From Charina bottae (Eukaryota; Chordata; Lepidosauria; Squamata; Charinaidae): a stretch of DNA of 64,000 nucleotides. The position numbers and the translations under genes are program-made. The stretch covers positions 60,376,914 through 60,440,913 of the forward strand of contig JALMGJ010000002.1 in NCBI GenBank assembly GCA_023362775.1. Reading direction: 5' to 3'. Of the stretch, positions 33,561-44,831 are shown piece by piece; positions within the stretch are counted from its first letter, which is position 1, and the number at the start of each line of letters is the position of its first letter. A model generated the notes under the pieces. It ran no database searches. It was not told the origin of the DNA and worked only from the letters and a program-made list of their open reading frames with translations.

Positions 33561-34405
33561 TACATGTGGCTGACCTCATAATGTGGTGTGGTTTGACAAA
33601 TATCATGCATTATTGCTGATAGAAAGTGGGAAAATGTACAGCACCATAATTTGGCATTAGAAAATTGATCAATTGTTTTAAATATTATGAAGAAACAGAG
33701 GATGGACAGAAATTATTAAATACACATTTGTTGCATTTGCAATGCCTTAATATAAATTATATTCAAACCTAGGTTTTAGAAGAAAATTTACCTTTTACTC
33801 ACTGCTCCCAGGGAAAAATAAAAATTAATTCTGCTGTGATTCCACTGATTAAAACCTGGGCTAGCTGCCAAGTGAAAAAAATGTACAAAACCTGGGAAGC
33901 TATCAGTCTCATTATACATTTGAGAATTAGAATGGCTTTGCCCATAAAATGCTGACCTCATAACTATTCTTTTGTGAAAGTACCTCTCATGGCCAACTGT
34001 TCTTTCTTTTGTGAGGACGATTATACAAACAGCATAGATGCACAATCCAGAATAAGGAAATTCAGATCAATATAAATCTAGTTTGTCTTTTTTTTTACAT
34101 ATTTTTAATGCATTTGTTTGCTGTTTGCTGTTTTCCTAAGGTTAAGTTTCCATAAGAGACTTCCTCTAATATATATGGCCTGTATAAATTCTATAGGAGA
34201 ATTTTTGACTTTGTTTAAACTGGAGACCAGCAAACTTGCACTGAAGCATATATTGGTTTATTGATTAGCACTGGAGGCAAAGACAAACCTAAAGAGGGGA
34301 GGGGTTAGAGTCCCTCTTTATAGACTTGTACAAATTATAATACATATTTAATTTGACTTTAATTCAATGAATGGGTTACAGTACATGCATATTAAAGTGC
34401 ATGGG
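33561..34405. other. no recognised feature
   Basis: Unassigned A/T-rich DNA. Confidence 0.5.
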
Positions 34406-34659
34406 TTTTTTTTTTTTTTTTTTTTTTTTGTGTCTTCGAATTGGCGTTGACTCCTGGCAACTGCCTGGACTAATCACAGTAGTCCCTGCAGTTTTCTTGG
34501 CAAGATTTTCAGAACCCTAACCCTTACCTTCTTCCTTGGGCTGAAGGAGAGTGACTGGCTCAAGGTCACCAGCCAGCTTCATACCTAAGGCAGGACTAGA
34601 AGTCATGGTCTCCTGGTTTCTAGCTTGGTGCCTTAAACTATTACACCAAACTGCCTCTC
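34406..34659 (-). mobile_element. tRNA-derived SINE, tail type 2, poly-A tailed
   Basis: The minus strand ends in A(24), seen as T at 34406-34429. The body has 'cttgccaagaaaactgcagg' and 'gtgaccttgagccagtcact', then altered A and B boxes at the far end. It is an antisense relative of 7661 and 61153. Confidence 0.82.
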
Positions 34660-36007
34660 AATGTGCATGGTGATAAGGTGAGGTAGGGGAAGTATTGGGC
34701 TTGAATAGGATGGTACCATTGAGTGAAAACAAAGGGTTGAAGAAACCATATCTGAAGATGTTACATCCCTCTATCCGCTATCTTAGAAACCATCAGTTCC
34801 CTGAAGCTATGTGTTAATTCCTTATTGTCCTAGTTAGCATTTTTTGTGGTTAGCATTTCACATCTCCTTATGGCTTGCAACAGTCTTTGTGCCTGAGTAT
34901 TCCCAGCACCTAATTAATGATAGTTGAGTTAGTGCTTTGTTTTTCCCCCCTGAGAAGGTATATTTTGGTTAGGGCTCTTTAGTTTGACCCGCCAAAATTT
35001 ACTTCAGTTCCTAATACTAATCTCCACACACAATATTTTTACACAAATTTCTCTAATTGTTTACTTCTCTTAATTTTTAAAATATGAGGTTCCCTGCTAT
35101 AGATCTCTATTAAAAATATACTCCCCTACGTTTTTTTCCCCAAAAATACAATGCCTCCTATAATTTTTCTCAATGTCCTGCTCTCCGAAATATATGTTCT
35201 TTTTCAGGTGCACCTTTCAAAGGAAAAAAAAGATATTGTTCAGTTTTTTACTGGAGAAAGATGGATGGTAATGTACGACATGCAATGCTTCTGTCCACTT
35301 TACCACTTTTACCATCATGGTGTAGGTTTGAACTTGAGCTTTTCCTTATTTTTGGTCATGTTCCCTCTTAATATTCCCTCTACTGTTTTGCCACTTCATC
35401 TACTGGAGGTCCTCAATAAACCAAATACTTCTCTTGGATTAGTGGATAGGGAGAGGCCAAGTTATTTCTACTTTGACTGAGATGCGCAACTTGTTGGCAG
35501 AGCTCTGTAGCAAGGGATGAAGGAAGCAGTCTATGACTTGTCCTTGGAACTGTGGAAAGCAGGCTGGGCCACAAGCTGAAGATTAGATGAGAATGCTGCA
35601 CCGAGCTGGGGAGTAAAAGAAAGTATATTGACTGTATTACTCTTTTTGAATTTTTCGGTTTAGAGGAAGAGGAAAAAGGAGGGAGTTAAATAAATAAGAG
35701 TAAAGAATGAAATAAAACAATAATGTAGGTAAAACTATGGCTAAGGAACTATTGTAATTAAATTTGGGAGTTTATTGGCTGGAGAGGGAATCTCAGTAGG
35801 TCACACACACCCTTAGTCCATGCGACTTTTTTCACTATCGGTCTAAGTGGGATTGGAGGGTAGGGAGGCTGGATATGGAGGTACAGGGTGGGAGATGGGC
35901 TGGGGGAGGGATAAGGGAGGAGGGTGATTTTCGAAGTGGGGAGGGAGAAGGGGAGGAGGGTATTAATGCAGGGAAAAGAACACTAATGTTATACATGCTC
36001 TTTATAG
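34660..36007. other. unassigned, with a G-rich purine tract
   Basis: No gene recognised. At about 35848-35960 the plus strand is purine-rich with many G runs (gggtgggagatgggctgggg and similar), a possible G-quadruplex-forming stretch. Confidence 0.4.
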
Positions 36008-36362
36008 CATCAGGCATAAACCACATTTACACACCATTCAAAATACAATAAAAAAGCTAAGGAGGAAACAAAAAGACGAAAACACACCCTCTCCAGCAAC
36101 CAACACCCAGATAAGCAGGGATTAACACCAGTCACGCAGAAAACAATACCCTAATCAAGGAACTACCAAGGAGGAAACCACACCCCCACCAACACGGGCA
36201 GGGCAAGCCACTGTATATAAATGGAGAGCAAACCCCACACTCACTAGCACTGATGGTGTTACCTAGTTGGGTAATGAAATGTCTGCAAGCAAACAACCAA
36301 GCTCGGAGAGCAACAAGGACTCCACAGTTCAACTCTGAGCTCCATCTATTCTCTTCTATTGT
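36008..36362 (+). mobile_element. PLE family B 3' fragment
   Basis: Carries the decayed ORF end ('aaccacatttacacaccatt'), 'caacacccagataagcaggg', and the terminal repeat with 'gatggtgttacctagttggg'. Nearly parallel to 26530-26895. In the hammerhead-like core CTGATGA has become CTGATGG (36250-36256). Confidence 0.75.
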
Positions 36363-36819
36363 TCTTTATTTTATAGAACATATCCTATATCATGGCAGAG
36401 TAAGTTTTAGAGTCAATAAAACTTTTGAAGTAATAAAAAATAAATTTTCGTAATGTACCTGAAATTCAATTTCAACATTTTAAAAAGCCAAGTATACTTG
36501 TGAAGGAACAGTGAATTGAAGAAATGGATTGGGATCATAATAATATGTTGTTATGGAGTTGTTATTTCCAGGCAGACAACACAAACTCTTGTGTCAGGCA
36601 AATTACCCTTTGTTGGGAAACAAGTCCTTCAATATTTTGCCCCCATTTTTGAATTTATTTTAACTTACCATATTTTCAGTACTACATTTAATTGATGTCT
36701 GTAGTGTTGTTATAGCTATTTACTGAACCTGGAGCTTCTGCTCCAGTCTAGGAGTGCATTAACTGGGCCACCAAATTAGTTCCTTAGGGGAAATCAGTAC
36801 TATTCCATAGATCCGGCTG
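36363..36819. other. no recognised feature
   Basis: Unassigned DNA up to the next insertion. Confidence 0.4.
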
Positions 36820-37271
36820 AAAACAGAAAATAGCTTCTTCTTTTTTTGTCAAAGTTTTTATTATTTTTTTACAACAAAGATAAAAAACTACAGAAAACAA
36901 AAACACTACAAACAAACAAAAAACACTAAAAGTGTAAAAACACAAAAGAAAAGACTTTTAGAAAGTTACGTACATACAGGTGACTTCCAGCTTTCAACAG
37001 CAAGAATATACAGCAATTCCCATATACAAACCCTTCCTCTATATCAAACCATTATCACATTATTTCTATAAATCCCTCCATTAACACATATACAACTCTC
37101 TAATACAATTGCTCCTTCCCCTTACATAATATATATATACATACTGTATATTTAAATTTCTACTTCAAACTTCCCTCCCTCTTAAAAACTAATCCATTTA
37201 ATTTTTTTTCTCTTTCTACTACTATTCTATATACTTCTGTCTACACAATAGACATCAAATTATAGAAACAA

Positions 37272-37632
37272 ATAAATTGTCTGCCTTTATAATAAACAAT
37301 CTTAACCCTATTAGATCTAAAAAACAGTATAAAACATTATTATATCTTATCAATATCCTTTAAGTTTTACAAATCTATAACCCTATAAATCCTAATCCAA
37401 ACCATAAGAAAAGAAAAGAAAAAAATCATATTAGTCTCATTAACAATCCAATTAAATATTGTTAAATTTTATAAATTGTCTACCTTTATAATTAACAATC
37501 TTAACCCTAATTATGCTTAAAAACAATATAAAATATTACCAGAACTTGTCAATACTTTTTAAATCTTAGAAATCAAAAATCCTGTAAATCATGTTAGCCT
37601 CATTATCAATCCAATTAAATAATCTTAACTTT
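37272..37632 (-). repeat. 199-bp tandem duplication in the element's 3' UTR
   Basis: Two units start with ataaattgtctgcctttata (37272) and ataaattgtctacctttata (37471) and run in parallel with moderate divergence, including 'aatccaattaaat' at both unit ends. Confidence 0.8.
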
Positions 37633-38115
37633 TTACCCCTCCTCAAAATATACCAGGGCATTTATATATTTCACCATTACACCAACAGCATTTTTTTTAC
37701 AAAGATCTAACAGCCCAACAGCCCCCAAAAATACAAACTTTCCAGAGAAAGAGAAAAATAACTCCCACATAACATACTCTTCTTTCCCATAACATTGATT
37801 GAAATAGTCATAACATTTCCCCCGCTTGGCAGTTCCTTGTGCAGTCCTAAGGTTAAACAATCGTTTTAATCCCATAAACACCAATCCAGAGTTTTCAGCT
37901 GAGAATATTTCATTCTCCCGCACAACAGTAAAAGCTTCATCTTTTTCAACGTCGTCGTCTTCTTCTATCATAGTATTTTCATATAGTTGTTTCATTTTAA
38001 ATAGAATCTCATCTCGAATGTCCCAAACAGTCTGTATAATAATTTGACAACCCTTTGAAAAAATATCTTCTTGCTGGCAATGTAATTCTCTGAGATCTTC
38101 TTTAAAATCTTCCAT
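37633..38115 (-). CDS. unrecognised 160-aa ORF of the L1-like element
   Basis: The single open frame of the element, from ATG at 38115. The first half (MEDFKEDLRELHCQQEDIFS, then WDIRDEILFKMKQLYENTMI) is charged and probably helical, as in a coiled-coil ORF1 start. An acidic patch EEDDDVEKDE follows at about 52-61. The C-terminal half is hydrophobic, with YVMWELFFSFSGKFVFLGAV and GLLDLCKKNAVGVM. I see no RRM, zinc knuckle or RT. The C-terminus GAVGLLDLCKKNAVG has a counterpart, GAVGLFDFYMKNALL, in the copy at 55795-56001, so it belongs to the family. It may be an ORF1 remnant joined to another part. Function is unknown. Confidence 0.5.
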   Translation of the reverse strand: MEDFKEDLRELHCQQEDIFSKGCQIIIQTVWDIRDEILFKMKQLYENTMIEEDDDVEKDEAFTVVRENEIFSAENSGLVFMGLKRLFNLRTAQGTAKRGKCYDYFNQCYGKEEYVMWELFFSFSGKFVFLGAVGLLDLCKKNAVGVMVKYINALVYFEEG

Positions 38116-38827
38116 TGTTCAAACAGTAAATTATAGCACACCCTAAAAAGTTAACTCACAAAAATAGAGTTTAATGAATTAATCCAAAATTAACCAAAGA
38201 AAATATAATAGCAGACAACTTGGAAAAAAGTAAACAGAAAGCCTAAAGTTTAGCATGAGAAATGTGTAGAAAGAACACTCCAACCCTGAAATTCAGCAAC
38301 AAAGATAACAACGGAAAGGCAATGTTACAGCTCTCAATATAACCCAGATGGGAAAAAAAGCCAAAACTTTTTTTTTTATAGTTAAAAATCTCCAAAAATA
38401 ACTATAATCACCAAGAGATTTCGCTTTTTCTTACTGTAAAAAGCTTCTCTTAAGATACAAAACCTAAAAAAACAAATTGGGTGTTTAAGATATGGAAAGG
38501 CAACAACTTATTTCCCTTTTTAATAAGGGAATGCAAACGTGGATTAGAACAAGATTAAATCCCAGCCTCCCAGTGTAGTTTTACCGCTTGGTCGCAGACG
38601 CTGTCTACGATCTCCTGGCTACAACTCACCGTCTGGAGGACAAATGGGTCGATTCTCAGCATTTTCCTTAATCCGGAAAAACACTTGGGGCTACAGAAAA
38701 ACCTGCCTGCGCCCCCCCCAAAAAACTACCACGCTGCCAGCTCTGCCCATGGAGCTCACAGGCAAAGTTGTTCCGTCGGTCATTTCCTACAGGAAGTCCA
38801 AAACAGAAAATAACTTTTGTGGTTATT

Positions 38828-38841
38828 GGGGGGGGGGGGGG
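38828..38841. repeat. poly-G run
   Basis: Fourteen G in a row (plus strand), just outside the 5' flank duplication of the L1-like element. Confidence 0.95.
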
Positions 38842-39053
38842 AACCTCACTCTCTCTGTCTGTTATCAAATGCTGCCATCAGTTCTGTTGAATGAAATACT
38901 TTTTATCAAATAAGGGGAAGTAAAAAGAAACAGGCAAAAGCACCCACTTCAGACACTCAGGCTGCTTTGCACCATGATGTCAAGCACACACTCCTTTCAA
39001 AGTCAACATCAGTATTATATAATATGTGTAATATAGTGTACAGTATTTAGAGC

Positions 39054-39415
39054 TGTGGTGCTGGAGAAGACTCTTGAGAGTCCCTTGGACTGCAAGGAGG
39101 TCAAATCAGTCAATTCTAAAGGAAATCAACCCTGACTGCTCATTGGAAGGACAGATGCTGAAGCTGAAGCTCAAATACTTTGGCCACCTAATGCGAAGAG
39201 AGGACTCCCTGGAAAAGACCCTGATGCTGGGAAAGACTGAAGGCAAAAGGAGAAGGGGACGGCAGAGGATGAGATGGTTAGATAGCATCACCGATGTAAT
39301 GAACATGAATTTGAGTAAACTCCGAGACAGTGGAGGACAGGAAGGCCTGGCGTGCTATGGTCCATGGGGTCACGAAGAGTCGGACACGACTAAACGACTG
39401 AACAACAACAAAAAT
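39054..39415 (+). mobile_element. Bov-B 3' fragment, second lineage
   Basis: A 5'-truncated copy that ends 'cgactaaacgactgaacaac'. Its tail 'gaagagtcggacacgact' differs from the tail of the 11899/42078 lineage and resembles the 3' part of the Sauria SINEs. Confidence 0.9.
39074..39409 (+). pseudogene. Bov-B C-terminal domain fragment
   Basis: About 110 codons of the C-terminal domain: RVPWTARRSNQSILKEINPD, LKLKYFGHLMRREDSLEKTL, MLGKTEGKRRRGRQRMRWLD and the end GHEESDTTKRLNNN. It has no stop, but the RT is missing, so it is only a tail. RMRWLDSITDVMNMNLSKLR and the ending are of the ruminant-like lineage. Confidence 0.85.
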
Positions 39416-40301
39416 TTAGAAGAGTAAGGTAGATGTTAAAGATTTATTCATAACTTCCTTATGCATATTAATGTAGCTAGATGGTAAAATAGTCATAATG
39501 ATCAGATATGGCAAAGGGGTTCAATTTAAAGTTTAAGGTATTTTATTGTTACTATTTATTTTATTGGCTTTAAACCCAGCTTTCTTCAGTGATATGCTGA
39601 TAGAAATGCTAAGGTTTGCAAAAAAACCTGTGCATGATTTTTTTGGCAAATTTGTTACATAACAACCTGGCATTCAAAAGCAGCAGCCAGAGCCCAGGCC
39701 ACCAAGAATCCATTGTCCTGGTCCTGGGGGCAAATATTGAGGACAAGACATCGGGATCGCTCTCAGACAGTGTTCCTGGTGTCCTTGAGTGAAGCCGACC
39801 CTCAGATTCCTGCCATATCTACCTGTGCCCATCATGGGATCAATAACACCTCCTGCTGTCATATCTTCCCCCCAGCCCACCCCCATGGCTTCCTTTATCC
39901 CAGGCCTATTGATCCATCCCTCCTAACACTGAAAAACAGTGTTACACAAACTCTTATCAATACACAATAGCCACCCATCCTCCATGCCCCAACCCCAACC
40001 CCAAACGTGTTTGCCAGATCCTCCCCATGGTCCCACGGCCCCACCAGCTGCTCTGCCCATGGCACAGGGAGCTCCCACAGCCATGGTTGGCCCTCCCCCC
40101 ATAACCCAACACCCAAACTCCTATTTTCTTGATTTCCAAGGGGGAAATAGGGGCGTACAGCAGAGTGTCCCAATATTAGGCATCACTAACTTCCAGTCTC
40201 TATGGCCAGGCCCCACCAGCCTGTCCCTTCGCCATCCTCCCAATCTGCAGCACTGCTACCTTCAGCTGACCTCAGGACTGCACTGCCTCTGGTCACTCAC
40301 A
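39416..40301. other. no recognised feature
   Basis: From about 39660 to 40300 the plus strand is C-rich and low in repeats. Open frames of up to 128 codons occur on both strands but are Pro/His/Leu-rich, with no motif. Confidence 0.4.
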
Positions 40302-40689
40302 GTGACCATACATCCTTTATTATAAAGGACAGTCCTTTATTTTGGAAAGCTGTCCTTTTTCATTTATTTTTCAAAAACCCACTTTTGTCCTTTGTTTTGG
40401 TCATTTAACTTTTACCATACAAATGGTACCACTTAATGCACAGTCTGTCACATTCATGTGAAAAATATGGAAATTGAATTGTCTTTTTAAAATAAATGTA
40501 CATATACTGTTTGATATCAGTTAATTTTAATTAGAATATGCATTTTTGTAAAGTTTTCCTTGGTTTTGCTCTTGAATTTTCCTTTGTAAAGCAAAGTTAT
40601 AAGCAATTTTTTTATCCTTAGAAACCTCTTTCAGATTTTCCCCTTTTTCAGGTTTGTCCTTTATTTTTTTTTCAAGAAAATATGGTCAC
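40302..40689. mobile_element. possible MITE with 9-bp inverted ends
   Basis: Starts gtgaccata and ends tatggtcac. 'gtcctttatttt' occurs near both ends. About 390 bp, A/T-rich, no coding capacity. No clear target duplication. Confidence 0.45.
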
Positions 40690-40790
40690 CATATTCTTGT
40701 GGCATCCTCCATCTCTCGTCGGCTTTCATTGCTGCATTCCAGCCCAGAGTAGAGGCCTGATGGCTCCACGCAGCTCTGATCCCTCTAGCC

Positions 40791-40927
40791 CAGCATTTCT
40801 CAACCTTAGCAACTGGAAGATGTGTGGACTTCTTCAATTCTCAGAATTCCCCAGCTAGCTTGCTGGCTGGGGGATTCTGGGAGTTGAAGTCCACACATCT
40901 TCAAGTTGCTAGGGTTGAGAAACACTG
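40791..40927. mobile_element. short palindromic hAT MITE (137 bp)
   Basis: The ends are cagcatttctcaacc and, inverted, cagtgtttctcaacc. Long arms pair 'aagatgtgtggacttc' with 'gaagtccacacatctt'. Flanks ctctagcc (40783-40790) and ctctaggc (40928-40935) are an 8-bp duplication with one difference. Confidence 0.85.
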
Positions 40928-41639
40928 CTCTAGGCACAGTGTCTATGGCACACTAATGCCTCATGACACAGGACCAATGGTCCTCTAATTCCACCCCTTT
41001 GAAACCCCTGGAACTCCAACCTCTGCCTCTGCCCTGACCTCCAGCTGCTGCCACCATTGTCCGGCTCCCCTTGTCACCCCATCACCGCTGCCATCCACCA
41101 CTCCTCTCACTGGAGAGAATCTGGTGGCCACAGGAGTAGCTATGGGAGAAGCTCCATGGCACACTCTGCTGAGAAGAGCTCCCTAACGTGTCTTAGTTGC
41201 AGGTGAGCACATCCATACAACCCCACCAACAACCCAAAAGGAAAACAACACTAAAACAACACTAAACAAAAACAAAACAACCCCCTGCAAAGACACTGCA
41301 AACTACAAAAAGCACAGGAAAGTACAAGCTCCTCCTAACACAACCACACTTCCAGATGCCATCTTGGGATCTTGCTCCCTGCATATGAATATGTTAGTAA
41401 GAGTTGTGGTCCATGCTTCAACAATGCCTGGAATGAGAACTGCCAGATGTATACATTGAATTCAGAAGGGTTAGAAGCACCTGAGATCACATAGTGAGCA
41501 TCCAATAGAAAATGGAAAGGGCATGGGATTTCCCAAAAGACATACATTTTACTTTATTTATTATACAAATATTTATGGAATGTGTACATCCCAACAAATC
41601 ATGGACAGGCCTTAAAAACACAGCTATACCAGGCTACCT
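40928..41639. other. no recognised feature
   Basis: Unassigned DNA between the MITE and the Bov-B nest. Confidence 0.4.
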
Positions 41640-42077
41640 GCCTACTGAAAAAATTGTGTAATGATTAGGAAGCAACAATTAGAAAGGAATATGGAGCAAG
41701 TAGATGGTTCAAAATAGGAAAAGGAGTGTATCAAGGTTTTATGCCAAATATACCATGAGAAATGCCAGACTAGAAGAAATAGAAGTTGGAATTAAAATTG
41801 GTAGGATAAACATCAACATCTTCAGATATACTAATGATACTTCGATAGCTTTAAGCAAGGAAGACTTTGTTGAAGATGAAAGAAAAGAGTGCAAAAGCAA
41901 GTCTGCTCCTCAATATTAAACAAAAACCAAAAAAATAAGATTATATCAACAGGCAAGGCTAATCCAATGCAAATAGATGGAGAAGAAGTTAAAGTAGCAA
42001 CAGATTTTATCTTTATAGGATAAAAATTCACAAGGAAGGTAACTGTAGCCATGAAATAAAGAGATGTCTGCTACTTG

Positions 42078-43646
42078 GGAGACTGGAATGCTAAGGTGGG
42101 TAGTCAAACGACACCTGGAATTACAGGCAAGCATGGTCTGGGAGAACAAAATGAAGCAGGACATAGGCTGATAGAATTTTGCCAAGACAACTCACTGTGC
42201 ATAACAAACACTCTCTTCCAACAACCTAAAAGACAACTTTATACATGGACTTCACCAGATGGTTGACACCGAAATCAGATTGACTATATCCTTTGCAGCC
42301 AAAGGTGGTGGACATCTATACAGTCGGTAAAAACAAGACCTGGAGCTGACTGTAGTTCAGATCACGAACTTCTTATTGCAAAATTTAGAATCAGACTAAA
42401 GAGAATAGGGAAGACCCACAGATCAGTTAGATATGAGCTCACTAATATTCCTAAGGAATATGCAGTGGAGGTGAAGAATAGATTTAAGGGACTAGATTTA
42501 GTAGATAGGGTCCCAGAAGAACTATGGACAGAAGTTCGCAACATTGTTCAGGAGGCGGCAACAAAAAACGTCCCAAAGAAAAAGAAAACCAAGAAGGCAA
42601 GATGGCTGTCTGCTGAGACACTGGAAGTAGCTCAAGAAAGAAGGAAAGCAAAAGGCAACAGTGATAGGGGGAGATATGCCCAATTAAATGCAAAATTCCA
42701 GAGGTTAGCCAGAAGAGATAAGGAATTATTTTTAAACAAGCAATGCTCGGAAGTGGAAGAAGACAATAGAATAGGAAGGACAAGAGACCTCTTCCAGAAA
42801 ATTAGAAACATCGGAGGTAAATTCCAGGCAAAAATGGGTATGATCAAAAACAAAGATGGCAAGGGCCTAACAGAAGCAGAAGAGATCAAGAAAAGGTGGC
42901 AAGAATATATGGAAGATCTGTATAGGAAGGATAATAATATCGGGGATAGCTTTGACGGTGTGGTCAGCGAGTTAGAGCCAGACATCCTGAAGAGTGAGGT
43001 TGAATGGGCCTTAAGAAGCATTGCTAATAACAAGGCAGCAGGAGATGACGGTATCCCAGCTGAACTGTTTAAAATCTTGCAAGATGATGCTGTCAAGGTG
43101 ATGCATGCCATATGCCAGCAAATTTGGAAAACACAAGAATGGCCATCAGATTGGAAAAAATCAACTTATATCCCCATACCAAAAAAGGGAAGCACTAAAG
43201 AATGTTCAAACTATCGAACAGTGGCACTTATTTCACATGCCAGTAAGGTAATGCTCAAGATCTTGCAAGGTAGACTCCAGCAATTCATGGAGCGAGAATT
43301 GCCAGATGTACAAGCTGGGTTTAGAAAAGGCAGAGGAACTAGAGACCAAATTGCCAATATCCGCTGGATAATGGAAAAAGCCAGGGAGTTTCAGAAAAAC
43401 ATCTATTTCTGTTTTATTGACTATTCTAAAGCCTTTGACTGTGTGGATCATAACAAATTGTGGCAAGTTCTTGGTGGTATGGGGATACCAAGTCATCTTG
43501 TCTGCCTCCTGAGGAAACTGTATAACGACCAAGTAGCAACGGTAAGAACAGAGCACGGAACGGACTGGTTTAAGATTGGGAAAGGAGTACGGCAGGGTTG
43601 TATACTCTCACCCTACCTATTCAACCTGTACGCAGAACACATCATG
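42078..43646 (+). pseudogene. Bov-B endonuclease C-terminus and RT
   Basis: The endonuclease part has a TGA at 42264-42266, where TSPDG is followed by a stop instead of the Arg of the copy at 11899. After it the frame is open to 43646: DHELLIAKFRIR, KKKTKKARWLSAETLEVAQE, KAAGDDGIPAELFKILQDDA, KSTYIPIPKKGSTKECSNYR, GFRKGRGTRDQIANI, CFIDYSKAFDCVDHNKLWQV and GVRQGCILSPYLFNLYAEHI, ending at TGA 43647-43649. Here the KKGS homopolymer is intact (GGG), unlike the copy at 11899. Confidence 0.9.
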
Positions 43647-43649
43647 TGA

Positions 43650-44486
43650 CGTGCTGGGCTTGAGGAATCCAAGGCTGGAGTTAAAATTGCTGGAAGAAAC
43701 ATTAACAATCTCAGATATGCAGATGATACCACTTTGATGGCTGAAAGCGAGGAGGAGCTAAGGAGCCTTATGACAAAGGTGAAAGAAGAAAGTGCAAAAG
43801 CTGGGTTGCAGTTAAACCTCAAAAAAACCAAGATTATGGCAACGAGCTTGATTGATGACTGGCAAATAGAGGGAGAAAAAGTGGAGGCAGTGACAGACTT
43901 TGTATTTCTAGGCGCAAAGATTACTGCAGATTCTGACTGCCGCCAGGAAATCAGAAGACGTCTACTTCTTGGGAGGAGAGCAATGGCAAATCTTGATAAA
44001 ATAGTTAAGAGCAGAGACATCACACTGACAACAAAGGTCCGCATAGTTAAAGCAATGGTATTCCCTGTAGTAACCTATGGCTGTGAGAGCTGGACCATAA
44101 GGAAGGCTGAGCGAAGGAAGATAGATGCTTTTGAACTGTGGTGTTGGAGGAAAATTCTGAGAGTGCCTTGGACTGCAAGAAGATCAAACCAGTCCATACT
44201 CCAGGAAATAAAGCCTGACTGCTCACTTGAGGGAATGATATTAAAGGCAAAACTGAAGTACTTTGGCCAAATAATGAGAAGACAGGATACCCTGGAGAAG
44301 ATGCTGATGCTAGGGAAAGTGGAAGGCAAAAGGAAGAGGGGCCGACCAAGGGCAAGATGGATGGATGATATTCTGGAGGTGACAGACTCAACCATGGGGG
44401 AGCTGGGGATGGTGACGGCCGACAGGAAGCTCTGGCGTGGGCTGGTCCATGAAGTCACGAAGAGTCAGAAGCGACTGAATGAATAA
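43650..44486 (+). pseudogene. Bov-B RT catalytic end and C-terminal domain
   Basis: Continues in frame after the TGA at 43647: RAGLEESKAGVKIAGRNINN, LRYADDTTLMAESEEELRSL (catalytic YADDT), VEAVTDFVFLGAKITADSDC, GCESWTIRKAERRKIDAFEL and the end EVTKSQKRLNE. No other stop. The whole RT would be readable if the one TGA were bypassed, and the same TGA occurs in the copy at 12742-12744. Ancestral Bov-B has a sense codon there. Confidence 0.88.
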
Positions 44487-44766
44487 ACAACAGGAAAACT
44501 TTGTGAATACAAGATGATAAGAATACGGATCATAAGTCTATATAATCATTTAATACTAGCTGAAGTAAAATAAGAGTGCCCACTTGAAGCAGTAATGACA
44601 AAACTAAATCTTAACTACTTTGGACACATTATACAATGAGAAGAATAATTGGAGTTGGCACTGATCCTGGGGAAAATCAAAGGCAATAGGAAGGCCAAAA
44701 GAAGGCAAGGTGGGCACACACTATCACCAATGACCCAAATATGAGTTTACAAGAAGTTAAAGAGAC

Positions 44767-44831
44767 AGTTATTTATTTATTTTATTTATTTATTCATCGT
44801 ATTTATATTACCGCCCATCTCCCTCGCAAGG
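44767..44831 (-). mobile_element. L3-like LINE tail inside old Bov-B
   Basis: Minus strand: 'gagggagatgggcggtaata' then an (AAATA)n tail. Only the last 65 bp or so of the LINE was inserted, and it divides the old Bov-B 3' end. Confidence 0.8.

Larger units (their letters stand above)
36837..38799 (-). mobile_element. short L1-like (HAL1-like) retroelement, 1963 bp
   Basis: Bounded by the 17-bp pair aaaacagaaaatagctt (36820-36836) and aaaacagaaaataactt (38800-38816), with one difference, so both ends are defined. Read on the minus strand: a 5' UTR of about 680 bp, one ORF (38115-37633), a long A/T-rich 3' UTR with a 199-bp tandem duplication, and an A-rich end. No RT or endonuclease motif is seen. 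ORF1-like gene plus 3' UTR without ORF2 is the plan of mammalian HAL1. The second copy at 55680-57715 shares the ORF end and the 3' end. Confidence 0.7.
42078..44489 (+). mobile_element. young Bov-B LINE, 5'-truncated, nested in an old one
   Basis: Starts in the endonuclease at GDWNAKVGSQTTPGITGKHG and continues to the 3' end 'gaagcgactgaatgaataaa'. It is very similar over its length to 11899-15123 and belongs to the same lineage. No clear target duplication was found. Confidence 0.92.

Noticed and set aside
35151..35480. Plus-strand frame of 109 codons rich in Phe/Leu/Ser
   Set aside because: No motif, T-rich composition, no flanking splice or promoter evidence.
39713..40325. Pro/His-rich frames on both strands
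   Set aside because: Overlapping frames on both strands in C-rich DNA; no domain.
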